Source of the DNA: Thunnus maccoyii
Lineage: Eukaryota; Chordata; Actinopteri; Scombriformes; Scombridae
DNA: 64,000 bases
Direction of reading: 5' to 3'
Assembly (NCBI RefSeq): GCF_910596095.1
Contig: NC_056539.1
Location: 26,496,501-26,560,500, forward strand
Below, piece by piece: positions 24,601 to 36,711 of the stretch. The notes beneath the pieces are model-generated. The model did no database searches. It was not told where the DNA came from and was given only the letters and a program-made list of their open reading frames with translations. The position numbers and the translations under genes are program-made. Numbering within the stretch: position 1 is the stretch's first letter; each line of letters begins with the position of its first letter.

Positions 24601-27600
24601 CCCACCAGATGATCTGAATATGACGAGTAATTCGTCATTAATGAGAGAAGAACAACATATAGCTGAATGAGAAGAGATCAGTTTCTTTTAAGTTTCGACT
24701 TCCATTTCACCTTGACCCCCCCCCCAAGTCAGAAAATTGTACTATTCCTTGGATATGGTGTGAACACAGAATAAAACACTAAGGGGCACACTCACATTTC
24801 CTTTCAGCTACAGGTGGGGTGGAGGAGGGAGAGGACTGGGCACTGTGATGGCTCTGGCCATCCAGTAGAGAGCACCTTTGGTCGTCCATTCTGTTGCCTT
24901 GGAAACGAGAGAGGAGGTCGAAAAACCCATCCTCTCCAATTGTGTCCCGTGATCCCTGCTGCTGTTTAAATAAACATTTTAGTAAAAAAAAAAAAATACA
25001 GTAATCAGGGTGGTAGACAAGTTTTAAATAGAAATCAATACAGAAAGGGCATATTGTAGCAATATCCCTAAAGTTACAGAGGAAACTTTAAATGAGATAA
25101 ATTTAGATTACTAGGTTATTTTGCATTTCCTATGCCACTAAATCAAAATAGTATGCCTCTGTGTTTTACACATGATTGTAATTACACCACAGAACAGATT
25201 GATGTACAGTAGATATGTGCAGACGTTCATGCAGTTAGGATATGCTGCCTTCATTTATGAAGTTTTCAATTAGGGCTAAAAATAAAAAAATGGCAACTTT
25301 CCAAGAAGTGAAAAGAGCAGAGACCATTTAACTTAACATTGTTCTAAAAACACGAGTCAAGAACAATGATCCCGTGTTGCCACACCACAGTATTTCTTCC
25401 TACATTGTGCTCATTTAAAGGAAAACAGGTCAGTAATTTCCTAAAAAAACAGCTGGGCACTCAAATGTTACTCAGACAGGAGTAATGAGTACATGTGTTA
25501 TTTTCAGCTGCAGATTTAGTGTGCTAGTTAGTATTTACAGCAGCAGGGTTGTGTGTTGGATTGACTCAAAATAAACAACAGTGGCCATGTTCATTGAAAT
25601 GACTAAACATGTCAACAGTGTGGCTCACTGATGTGTTTTTAATAGTTCTGGACAACAGTGGAAGTCTGTGGCACAGAGATTCTTTTTTGGGAAACAGGAA
25701 ATTAAGATCAGCTCATTGTTGACTTGGAAAAATAGAATATAACCAGACTTATTTTTTTAATACTGGATATAAAAAAAAGAATTTGGGGAATTAGACAGTG
25801 TCATAGCATAAGTGTTTCTTCTCATATTTCTTCTCTATTTTTTTATAGTCTCTTGTGTGTTCCAGGCATGTTATGAGTGAGCAGGACAATCTGCTGTACT
25901 TAGAGGTACCTTATGTGAAAGTGACACTGGTGGGTCCGGCTCAGGTACTGAGTGTTCTGTGCTGTTTTCGAGCTGGCCTTTAGGGGATAATTTGTTGTTC
26001 TTCTGCTTCTTGCTTCTGAGCCGATGAAAGAGGAAGAGCTTAGTGGAAGCCTTAATTGTGTCATTTTTTGAAGACCTGGGGAATACATCCTCCTCCCAGT
26101 CCTGTAAATTCAGCGTACATACGGATAAATAGTTTTAATAATAACTAATTACAAATGCGGAACTGCAACAAAAGTACAAAACTAAATTAGTGAATCTCAC
26201 AGTGAAAACCCAGTGCCTTATACTGAGGGCACAAAAAGCAACAATGTGCCTCATGAAGTACTCTTATACATACCGGATGTGCCGGTGAATTGTCAGCTGG
26301 ATTTTTGTCTGGACTTGGACTCAGTTCCTGGTTCTCTGCACTGCCCATCCTCCTGGCTGGAGTCTTCACCCCTGAAAAAATTCAACAGTGTGGCCAAATG
26401 CTGTATTTCTACAGCACTTTCACAACTAAAGGACAACAATGAAATGTTTTCTCACTGAATTTTACGTCAGTGTAGAATGTTATGTCTCCAAATGAGTTCA
26501 TTAAGAGTGTATGTGTGTGTTTTAAGGTAAACATGCTGCTACACACTAGAATACATGTACTTTAGGACACCATTACAGTACAAGAAATCTGCATGTTGCT
26601 ACACACTCCAAACTGACATGGCCAGTTTCTGGAAAATGTGAGGAGTTGCATTGCAAAAGGTATTGTGAAGAATGCAGATTTACCTGGGAAGTTGAGGTAG
26701 CCCTGATGACTCACTGGCAGAGCAGAGCTATTAGTGTTGGTGTTGCGGAAGATGTTGGAATGGGTGTTGGGGTTGGACTTCAGGCCTACAACCAGCCGTA
26801 GGTCCGACAAGTTCATCCTGGCAGTGACCTCGCCGCTTTTGTCTCCAGTCTACACCATCGACAACACCAAAGTTAATGTTAATGAAGCAAATGACTGCAA
26901 AAGAAACAATGTGAGCGAACACAGAGCATACTATTGCTGCATGCGATTCATTTATACAGACTTTGTGAGCTGTTTGTCTCTTGCAGGCAAATTTGAAAAC
27001 AGAAAGGTAAGTGTTGTAGATGCAGTATAAAGCTGAGGACTGCCAGTTCCATGCTGTTCCACATACAACCAGCAGATGGCGGTGTGGCCTGATGGCAGCT
27101 GCTCATTGGACTCTGAGGAGGGAGGTAAACAATAAACAGTCACCTCTTTGGCAATTTCCAGATGTTTTTCAGCAAAGTACATGGCCTGCTCATGATTCCC
27201 CAGGGCAGTGTGGGCATTTCCTAGACTCCAGTATGCTCTTCCTTCACCAACTCTGCAGAAAGGCACAGAGGGAAACAGGCTGAGCAACTTCAACTGAAAT
27301 TATGCAAGACTGGGTAGGGCAAGCTATCACAGTATGAGCACATAAATCTGATTTAAACATGAGTTTATGTTTATTTCAAAACAAAAGCTGGTATTCAACA
27401 ATTCCATATTTATCATAGCCCTGAATCGAGCTCATATCTGTACACATTTTGCAGTGTACAAAAATGCTCTGCTGTTTTATACAGTATAATAATCCCATGA
27501 GCTTGAGTAAAGAGACATTTCCAAACCAATTATAACAAGATTAATAGCTCTCCCTGTCTCTCCTTTTACATTACATTTTATACCCTTTACGTGACTTATA

Positions 27601-30600
27601 GACAATATTAAGGCTGAGAACATTTATACTACCAGAAACCATGCTTCCTTTCCTAAGACTATAAACAGAGCTACTCCCACACTACAGCATTGCCTTGTTA
27701 GCAGTGATATAGTAGGGGAAAAGCCTCTACTATAAGATAAAGTAAAAAAATCTAGTTTTCAGGCTGACTTCTTTTGATATTGTATTTCAGTTCAGTTTAT
27801 ACTTTCTAAAGTTATAGCTGATTATATCTGCTTGTGTTTAATGTTGTAATTGGTCTGGGTGGAGCTAACATTAAATTTCATATATTCAAGTAAATAATGT
27901 TTTACAAACTGATCATATATTTTGAAAATTATTATCTGTAAATAGAAAGTCTATTTTTTTTTTTGCCAAATACAGATCAGCTTTCTAAAAGTGCATGTAA
28001 ATTCCCATATCTTTGCTACTGAATATTTTTTCCAAAAACACTACTATGGCATTTTCATAGCTATGTGTTCATGACATTAAATCAAAAAAGCAAGACAACA
28101 AATACAATTTTCTTGTGACTTGAACTGCCTATCAAAGTTTTACTAAGTTTACTGTAGTTCAATGGGTGTTTGGCAAGTGATTTGTTCGGGGACCACCCAC
28201 ATTCAAACTGTACATTCTCATTATACTTCAAAGGCTGACGACAAATGGCATTTATGGCCGATACCTGTCGTTGAGGTCCTGAGCAATTACCAGATGTTTG
28301 AGGTGGTAATCAATGGCTCTCTCATAGTCCTGCAGTAGTGTGTAGGTGTTGCCCAGACTGTAACAGGCCTGGGCCTCCACTGCCCTGTCCTTCAAAAGCC
28401 TGGCCAGCTGCAGAGTCCTCCTGGGGGCAAAAGAGAAGGGGAGGAAGAAGGTCAAAGAATGTGTAGGGTGGGTGCAGGAGAATGATGGTTATCTGATCTT
28501 TTCTTTTCTCTCTTTGATGCTATTTTTCCAAGGGCTTCTCTGTCAAGAAAATTCCGGGATAAGGAATTCAAAACTGTTGAATTCAATTAGTTCTTGGACA
28601 ACTACAAAAAATAACATTTTTGTGTAGTATTGCACATATCCATGGTTGTTATGAATGACTGTATTGTATTCAGACTTTGTGTTTGTCTTCTTTCTACAAG
28701 CAAAAGTCATTCTTAGTTTCCCAGTTCAGCACATTTAACTTTATCCTGTTTTTTTTTTTTTTTTTTATTACCCAATTGATTTATGGCTGAAATTCAAACT
28801 TTTACAGTCAAAAGAAGACAAGAAAAAAAGAATTTCAATATTAATGTTAGAACAGTGATAAAATTAAAAAAATGACAACATTAGCATGTTTGTTTCATGT
28901 CAAAGTATAATGATCAAATACAGACACCTGCCAATAATGGCACTGAGCCTCCGGTTTGCTTACTTGTAATGACCAGCCGCCACTTCGAACTGGCTGAGGA
29001 ATATGTGAGCATTGCCAAGGTTACAATGTGCCCTCCTCTCAGCGGACTTATCCCCAAACTCTTTAGCGATGAGAAGCCGCTGCCAAACAGGACAAACAGT
29101 AGGGTGCACATTACTGCCATTAAGGTCAGGATTAACCGGAAACATTTTGAGGTAATCAAGACAGGAAACACAGCCTTCACAATCATGGGGTCAGACTAAA
29201 ACAACATTTGTGTGGATATAAACTTGTATCTTCCAAACCAACGTAAACTTCTATAATTGCATGGCTGTCACGCAAAAGAGTGCAGGCCAATTTGAAGCAG
29301 GTATTATTTTATAGACACTGTAGATGTACTTCTGACTTTGACTAGTAGCTTGCCACTTACCTTTTCATGTGCTGCTACTGCAGTTTCAAAGTCACCCAGC
29401 AGATAGTAAGTGTTACCGAGGTTCCCATAGGTGCGACCCTGAGCTGCCCGATCGCCCAACTCCTTCACCAGGCTCAGGTTTGCTCTTTGTAAAAGAAGAA
29501 TAACCAAGAGATAGACATGTACATATTATAGTAAATTCACATATGCAGGATTTTTAGAAAATGCTTATTTTCACAGAAAGCTCAATACTTTTTGTTGAGT
29601 CTTCAGGGTAATTTTCCGGCCATGCAAGAGCCTGAAACACCCAACGAGCACTTACAATAAAAACAATGATTTCATTTTGGGTTTTTTTGTGGTTAATTCA
29701 CTGAGCCACGTCATATAAACTTAGAAGCTTTTTCCAGAGCTAAGTAAGTGGTCAGACTTGCTTGATTTTCACAGAGATGGCTCATATCATCATTTGACTT
29801 ACTGTACTATAAGTATGAAACTATATTGATCTGAAAGAGCAAAGAGTGACTTCACATCCAAAGCAAAAAAAAACAAAAAAAAAAAAAAAACATACACACC
29901 ATCTCTTCTTGAGGCCAATGTTCCACACATAGAACAGGTCATGATAACTGAACCAACTATCACAAGTAAGCAAACTCTGGTTGATGATGAAGACTGTGAC
30001 ATGTGGTTAAAAACTTCAGAAAAAGCCCTTGAGTGGACCTTGAGTTGAGATCAATTTGTGAAACTGCCATTCCCAAGGTCAATAATTACCTCTCTTGTTT
30101 AACATTATATTTACTGTATGATACTGCTGTGGCTACTTTCAACAATATTTGATTTTTTTACCTACAGGCTGATGGGAGGGACAATCGGGAACACAACCTC
30201 ATCAACAATTTGTTTTTTTTCATCATTGTCAAAATGTAAGTATGAAAGTTGGGGCAGCAAGAGTGTATGTTACAGACTTTAAACATTGCAATTTTGTTAA
30301 ATGTATACATCATCCATCCAGCATAGAGTATGTTACATTTTATATCTCAAGCTCCTACTTAATTTTAAGCAACTAACTAACTTTGTAAAAGTTCAGTATC
30401 TCAACACTGATTTGATGTATATTGTGTAGATCAAACCTGTGACCCTTCAGCTGAGGTTCTGGCACTTAACCATCAGGCCACTTGTATCATTGCTCAGGGC
30501 TTTCATAATAAAACAAAAACAACATCCATGTTTAGACAGAAACAGGGACACAAACTCACTCATAGTACTGTGCAGCATTCTTCAAGGCTGTCCTGGCTTC

Positions 30601-33600
30601 CTCTGGAAACTCTCCTGGCTCTGCTCCACTCCAGCAGATGCCCTTGCCCTTGGCATGGTACACGTTCCCGAAATTATACAGCGCTCGAGCTTGCCCAACC
30701 TACAGCACGCACACCGGGTTTTCACAGACCGAAACCAGAGTGACCAATGTTGTAATTATATACTTAAAATACACTGACACCAGACCTTCTTGTTTGCATG
30801 TGGGCTGGCAAACTATTCTAGATGTTGGTGCGTCAATGCTTCGCAGTCATCATGCATACCCAAACTGTTGCTGAGCATGTTGTGGTATGATTGAAAACAA
30901 ATATGGATACATTTATTCTAATCAAAAGCAATTGGGCCTTTTAGTCACTGACTGTACTCTTCATTTAAAAAAAACAGGGATTCATTTTCAGGTGTTTGAG
31001 ATAAAAGCACTGAAGAAATTTTCCACTTAAGCTCATGTTACCACATTTCTAAAATTCAGTCAGTATTATGACCCACCTTATCATACATGGCTCTGGTGAT
31101 ATCCAAATGTCGTTGGCAACAAACAACTGCTTCATTATACCGTCCTAAAAGCTTCAATGTGTTCCCAAGGTTACCGCTGGCTTTGGCCTCACCAAGTTCA
31201 TCTCCAATGGTTCTAAGAGACAAGAAAAGCTCCCAATAATCAATGTCACGTAACACAGACGGTTAAGTAAATTGCAAGAGAGAAAGAAAAATTAGGAAAT
31301 GATTAGTCTGGAATGTTGAAGTGCATTAGTACAAAAACACAAGGCAAGAAAGTGATTTATAGCTGCAAGCACGTCTTGTTATGCAATATAATCATGGCGG
31401 GAGAAAAGGTAAATAAAATGAGTTTATGGGTCAGACCTGGATAAAAGTCTTGTTGGGTCACTAAACCAGGTCAGACTCACACCAGCAGGGAACAAGTTTT
31501 TTTCAAAGTCATCTCATGTGTATGAAAAGAGTTCGAAGGAGGACATGGTTGTGGAACTTTTTACCTAGTAAGTGTGAGATCATGGCGATGGTACTCCAAG
31601 GCCTTGTTATACTCCTGCAGGTGAAAGTAGGCATTGCCCAGCTGGCTGTAGATGGCACTGAGGATCTGGAGGTCCTCTGTTCCAACCTGGATGGCAGACT
31701 CAAAGAAAGACACACCGGCACGGTAGTCACCAGCCTTACAGAGCCGCTCACCTTCCAGAGCCAGGTCCAGACACGATGACTCCATCCTGCGGGGGAAGTG
31801 GGATCTAAGTGAGACGTGAAAGTGAAGTCTACTCTATGTCTAGAGTCATGAAATCACTGAAATAGGAGGGTTTCAAATTTTCCTCACTGCAGATTAGTTT
31901 AACAAATGCTATAAAACATACAGACAACCTCAGTGAAAGAAGGCAAGTATAAAGTATAATCAAATATTGGAAATGTGTTTGACAAATTCAAAACGCCTTG
32001 TAAAATCTAGCGGAACAAATTAATAAATTAGGTTAAACTCAGGACAAAAAGGGCAGATAAGGAGTAAGGGCCTGTCTTTCTGCAAACACATACAAAATTT
32101 TAACCAAAACTGCTTGAGTACCATAAAACGCAAGTTAGCTAAAATACCTATGACTCATTTTCACAGTCACAACTCTCTTCATGAGACCTCTCACTTAACA
32201 ACTCTCCCACAGGATTTTGTTGGGCAAGATGGAGTTTTTATAGGGAATTATTTGTGATTGGTATGGACTAAAACCAGGATATCCAATTTTCAATTCTACA
32301 ATCACAGATTCATATCCTTTCTTACCTCTTACATACTTTGTCACTTTAAGAAAGTCACATATGTAAAAGGTTAATTTTAGTCAAATATGTTTTCAACAAG
32401 GGCTGCAAGTAATGAATATTTTCATTATTAATTATCCTGTCCTTTTGTCAGAAAATAAGGAAAAATGCAAATAAAAAAAAAAGCCCAAGGTGACATCTTC
32501 CAATTTTATCTTAGAAAAAGATAAGACTCCTATTCCATTTAAAACTGCTCATTTTAAAAATCAATTACAGAAACAAATTAAATTATGTTATCAAAAGATC
32601 GAAGAAACACCACTTTCATATCAAATTGTCCAAATATAAAAATAATATGGCCTTACTTTATTATTAACAAAAATATTTCAATTCTTCCTGTAATGGCAAA
32701 AGTGTCGGAAAAACTTGTTTATCAAAGGTTGTTGAATCATTTGGACAGGCATAATGTTTTATATACACACCAATATGGGTTTAGAAAGAACCGCTCTACT
32801 TCAATGGCTGTCTCTTATCTTGTTAATGAAATCTATAAAGAAAAAAAACAACCTCATGTTTATTTAAAACCAGTCATCCTCTAAAATGACAAAAGGCAGA
32901 CATGATAAGGAAAGTAAAGTATGGCAAAGCATGGTACATGGCCATCTTCTGTGTCTTGTGTTAAGCCAGTTCACACAAGATCTGTTAAAAACTGAATGAT
33001 GACATGACCTGATCTCAACCCTCAATATAGGATGTTTACTTACACCGGTGGCATTCACATACTAAACAAATACAGCTCAAGTCAAGCAGAGAGAAGTTGG
33101 GACGCTGTGAAACAAGAGTCAAGAACTTTAAATCCAAAATAAGACGGAGCATTTCCTGTCATGAATACTGAGGTTTAAAAACTCCAAAATTACCCTGGAA
33201 TGAAAATGTGCGCCTTTAACATTTAACCACGAACGCAGAGTAAACTCAGAAAGCGTCTGTGGTAAGAACCAGCACTTTATGACTCCCACACCCTGCCTAC
33301 AAAATAATATCATCCCTCTTTTGTCAGTTTGCAACTGTCAGTGAAAAAAAAAAAAAAACTAAGTGAATGAGTCAATGGGATTACATCATAAGATCGTAAA
33401 ACAAATCCAGTCATGCATGAGTTCAATGCACGATTCACATCTACAAAGCTGTGAAAAAGGAGATATCCATCAACTTCACTCACTCTTTTCTTCTCCGTGT
33501 TCAGACCTAGACAGGAGGTTACAGACTGAATTCACAAGGAAATACAAAAATTAAAATAGCTAACCTGGTGTTTATTTTAGAATATGCAATGATTTCAGTG

Positions 33601-36600
33601 CACGTCCCATGAAAACTAATACGTTTGCCAGCATGCAATTTCATTTGAATAATCACAGGTTTACGTCAGACTTGTTTTCTGATATCTGCCAATGTTACCC
33701 ATCAAAACCAGTAGGATGGGCGTCTGGCTCTCAATGGGTTGCGTGAGTGTTCTCCTCTAGGCTGACTTTTGAATCCACCCAGTATTAAGCCTTCCAGACA
33801 GCACTTCCTCCCAGTCTGTCTCCTGCCCCTTAACAAATTGATGTTTAAGGTCATGGTTAAGTTCTGCCCCTCCCAGCAAATAAAAGAAACACTATGAGGT
33901 ATTAATAACCTGTTTGGTATTTTGTCTGGTTCCTGCATCAATGATTAAGAAAGGATTGACCAAACGTAGCTTTGTAATTCATCAAATTACAAAAAAAGGG
34001 GAAAAAAGCTTCCTCATCACCATACAAAGGAACAACTTAAACACATCTCGGTGGTAAACAGAAGTTAAGTAATTAAAAATGTATTTCATCTCAACTGGAC
34101 AGCAGAGATCTCCTTTCAACCTCCTTTCAAAAGTGAAAGCTGATGTAGAGACATTAGAAACTTGGATAAAAAAAAAAATCCATGTTTTTTTTTTTTTATA
34201 GCTCATCAAAATTTTCTGGACGGCTTTCTCTTGAAAGTTTACCCATGCAAGTTGTAAAGTCTACTGATGGATTCGTCTGAATCTGCCAAGGCTGTTAATC
34301 CATTTAAATACAAAAAAAATAAGAAAAAACGTTTCCTCTGTCTAGATGAATGTGCTTCTTGACATCTAACAGAACAATGCATTACCCCCAGTCAATGTGC
34401 AGTGACATGCTAATGCCCACACTCACGTACCTTTTGCCTCTTCCCATTCTGATGCACTCGAGGCAGTTTGACACGACGGACATTTCAAGCTTCTCGATCA
34501 CTTTCTGAAGCAAAGACAGCTCTTTCGGCGCAACACCCTTTATCTTCTCTTCTTCCACGTGTATACACATAACGCACGTAGGCGCAGTGTCCCACTTTCA
34601 TAAAAATAAAGAAAACGCGGCTCCGTTGGATCTGCTGCCGTCTCTAAGAGAGCTCTGTTAGCCTGTGGTAACAGCATAACAAAAGGACTTAATCGGCTCA
34701 GCGCTCACATCAACCTCAGAGGTCAGGTACCAGGGTCATAAACCTTTTGTTTAGACAAACGCAAATTAACACCAGGTTGTTTCCAAGCAGAAATGATCGT
34801 AGAGAGAGTGGACGGTTAGGATGCCATGTTGCTGATTGAGCTGATTGTCGTGTTTCTCTGTCACTTAGCCACTAGTAACCTGCATCTCTAAGCCACCTGA
34901 TGGTGTGTGTCACTTCCAATTAGGCCAGAGCTCAGTGGTAATTATAGCCACTTTAAGTGGCTCCAGTGAACCCTAAGGCTATTTGCTCAACACTCCATGA
35001 AATAATCATTCAGCAGCAGGAAGGTAAGGAATATTTCTATTGTCCCCTCAAAAATAATTTACCTGCACAATAATACAAATTTTAATGAGTTATTCATTCT
35101 TTTCATTTTCATAATCCTCAATATCTTGGGGAAAACCCCCACAGGGAAAATGAAGAATTAGAAAGATAAAGCCCGAAATAAATTCACACCATTTCGAAAT
35201 CTCTTCTCACAGCTTCTAGCCACTCAGCTGTAGCCAATCCAGAGAAATCCACTTGCCTGAATTAAGACGTCTGAAACAATGTGCCCTCTAGGGGGAGAAA
35301 AGATAAACTGCCTCTGCCATTAGGTTGACCGCAAGGACTGGAATAGACCATGTGACATTAAAGCTGCCTGCTGCCAAAAGCCAGCTCAGTCATCATAATG
35401 AGGGCAAATGTTGGGAATCACACAACCTTTGCGCATGTGGAAATGTTTTAGGCTTGTTAAGATAATCATGCTCTTGGCTCTAACAGCTACCTAAGAGCAC
35501 AGAGACACCTTAAGTGCAGCTGCTCTAATGCAGTTCATCCTTCTTGCTTGCAACCACCATCTTCCCACTCGCTCCTATCTGGGAAGATATCACTGTTAAT
35601 GTTTAAAACTGGACCAGCAATTATCTGGTCTGTGTGACTAAGCGGCAGTCTAGTCCCTTACCTATTACTTAAGGCAGAGAATGCAATCCATTAAGAGGAA
35701 ACTGTGCAAATAATACACTGACTTGTCAAGGCTTGTACTGTCTGTAATACCAAACATTACAATAGTGGTGCAATACCATATAACTCTATCATACAATGAG
35801 AATGCATCTGCAATCAGGTTCATATTCTCACAACTGTTCCAGTCATGTGCCATGAAATATTTACATTATGGCTAGTGAGGACCTCCTGTAGTCTACTCAG
35901 CATCATTCATCACTGAGCCAATAAGGTGTCATGTTACTGTCACAGAAGAGCTTCGGAGGAGAACAGTGCTGTTGCCTGTCCTCACATCTACATGGATGAA
36001 CGCATAAATATGAAAATATATCTATAAGCGCAAGCAGAGAGTACTACTAGAAGATTAAATACATTGATATAGTTTTGAATGACATTTCAATTTGTCTGAT
36101 ATTCCCTTTGGAATGAAGAGTCAACAACTTACAATTACTTTCATTATTGATTTATGTTTTTGATTATTTTCTCGATTAATCCATTTCCAAAAAGAGTGAA
36201 AAATAACATCATAATTTCAAGTTGACATATTCTAATTGCTAGATTTGTCCGACCCACAATCCGAAACCCAAAGATATTCAGTTTACTATGATAGAAGAAA
36301 TTCACATTTAAAAAGTTGGAACCACAAAATGTTATGATTTTTTTTTTTGCTTGAATGATGATCTTAATTGTTGCAGATTTATTTTGTTTCAGCTCTAATC
36401 CATACCAAATATTCTGACCTATATCTATATTCTAAGTTAAAGAAATAAGGATTTTAGAAAGTCCTTAAAGACATAATGCAATAAAACGAAAACGATCCTT
36501 TTTGGCAGTCATTTCATGGAAATACTATACTGCTGCTAATACAACACCTCACAAACCAGACACTGTAAACATACAGCCTACCTGTGGCGGACATGAAGTA

Positions 36601-36646
36601 AATGCTCCCTGTCGTGTGCACAGTGCTGAGGAGCGCTGCCATACAT
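21681..36646 (-). CDS. gpsm2: G-protein signalling modulator 2 (LGN/Pins): TPR and GoLoco adaptor
   Basis: Links NuMA or Inscuteable (bound by the TPRs) to membrane Galphai-GDP (bound by GoLoco motifs), orienting the mitotic spindle and polarising hair cells. Exons 5' to 3': 36582-36646, 31565-31786, 31077-31212, 30560-30699, 29361-29484, 28964-29079, 28265-28420, 27144-27252, 26684-26849, 26274-26371, 25910-26101, 24796-24961, 23826-24011, 23623-23738, 21681-21848. The phases give 719 codons plus TGA; human is 684 aa. TPR repeats occupy about 22-365 (GNLGNT, LYNFGNVYHAKGK, NLGNAH, YSLGNTYTLLQDYE, WSLGNAH). The linker keeps RRMGS, equivalent to the human aPKC site. GoLoco motifs end in RMDDQR (about 532), RLDDQR (589), RLNDQR (667) and RMEEQR (700); the third is split between two exons, as in other LGN genes. 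The first exon, ending HLLHVRH before RMESSC, matches the human N-terminus. GPSM1 is less likely, because LNDR and TALGNH in the TPR region are LGN-like. Confidence 0.93.
32399..32503. repeat. fragment of a common teleost interspersed repeat
   Basis: Starts with AGGGCTGCAAGTAATGAATA and continues with TTGTCAGAAAATAAGGAAAA and AAAGCCCAAGGTGACATCTT. I recognise this series as a widespread fish repeat, probably a non-autonomous DNA element. It lies in the gpsm2 intron between 31786 and 34431. The matching right-hand part of the same family lies at 36140-36400. Confidence 0.6.
32600..32884 (+). mobile_element. LINE reverse-transcriptase fragment (L2/CR1 or jockey-like)
   Basis: An open stretch encodes ISILPVMAKVSEKLVYQRLL followed by HQYGFRKNRSTSMAVSYLV. 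This is the RT finger region of non-LTR retrotransposons (the RPISLLP...SKIFEK and QFGFR-STxxA blocks). There is no upstream endonuclease and no downstream catalytic DD, so it is a dead fragment in a gpsm2 intron, antisense to the gene. Confidence 0.85.
34431..34570 (-). CDS. gpsm2: alternative first coding exon of gpsm2
   Basis: A minus-strand open stretch begins with ATG at 34570 and runs 46 codons plus two bases to a strong donor (AAAAG then gtacgtgag). It joins in phase 2 to the exon at 31786, giving MGRGKR followed by MESSC. Three in-frame ATGs exist (MCIHVEEE, MSVVSNC, MGRGKR). The first has poor start context and the second has G at -3. The predicted peptide is partly helical and charged, with no domain I recognise. 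It cannot be spliced after the 36.6-kb exon without an early stop, so it would need its own promoter or be skipped. It could instead be a 5' UTR exon, with translation starting at MESSC. Confidence 0.5.
36140..36400. repeat. second copy fragment of the teleost interspersed repeat
   Basis: Contains TTTTCTCGATTAATCCATTT, TTTGTCCGACCCACAATCCG, AACCCAAAGATATTCAGTTT and ends near TTGTTTCAGCTCTAAT. These are the middle and right parts of the family whose left part is at 32399. The likely ancestor is a non-autonomous hAT-like element; this was not tested by search. Confidence 0.65.
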
Positions 36647-36711
36647 GACAGTCAGAGTCCTAACAAGAGCTTGAATGAACACAGCGAGTGTGTACACAGC
36701 ATGATGGATCC
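36647..36711 (-). promoter_or_regulatory. gpsm2: 5' UTR part of the canonical gpsm2 first coding exon
   Basis: On the minus strand an acceptor-like GGGTTGACAG ends at 36712, so the exon carrying the canonical start may span 36582-36711, with 65 bases of leader. This implies at least one earlier non-coding exon, for which the 39.35-39.63 kb block is the best candidate. Inferred only from splice signals. Confidence 0.35.
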
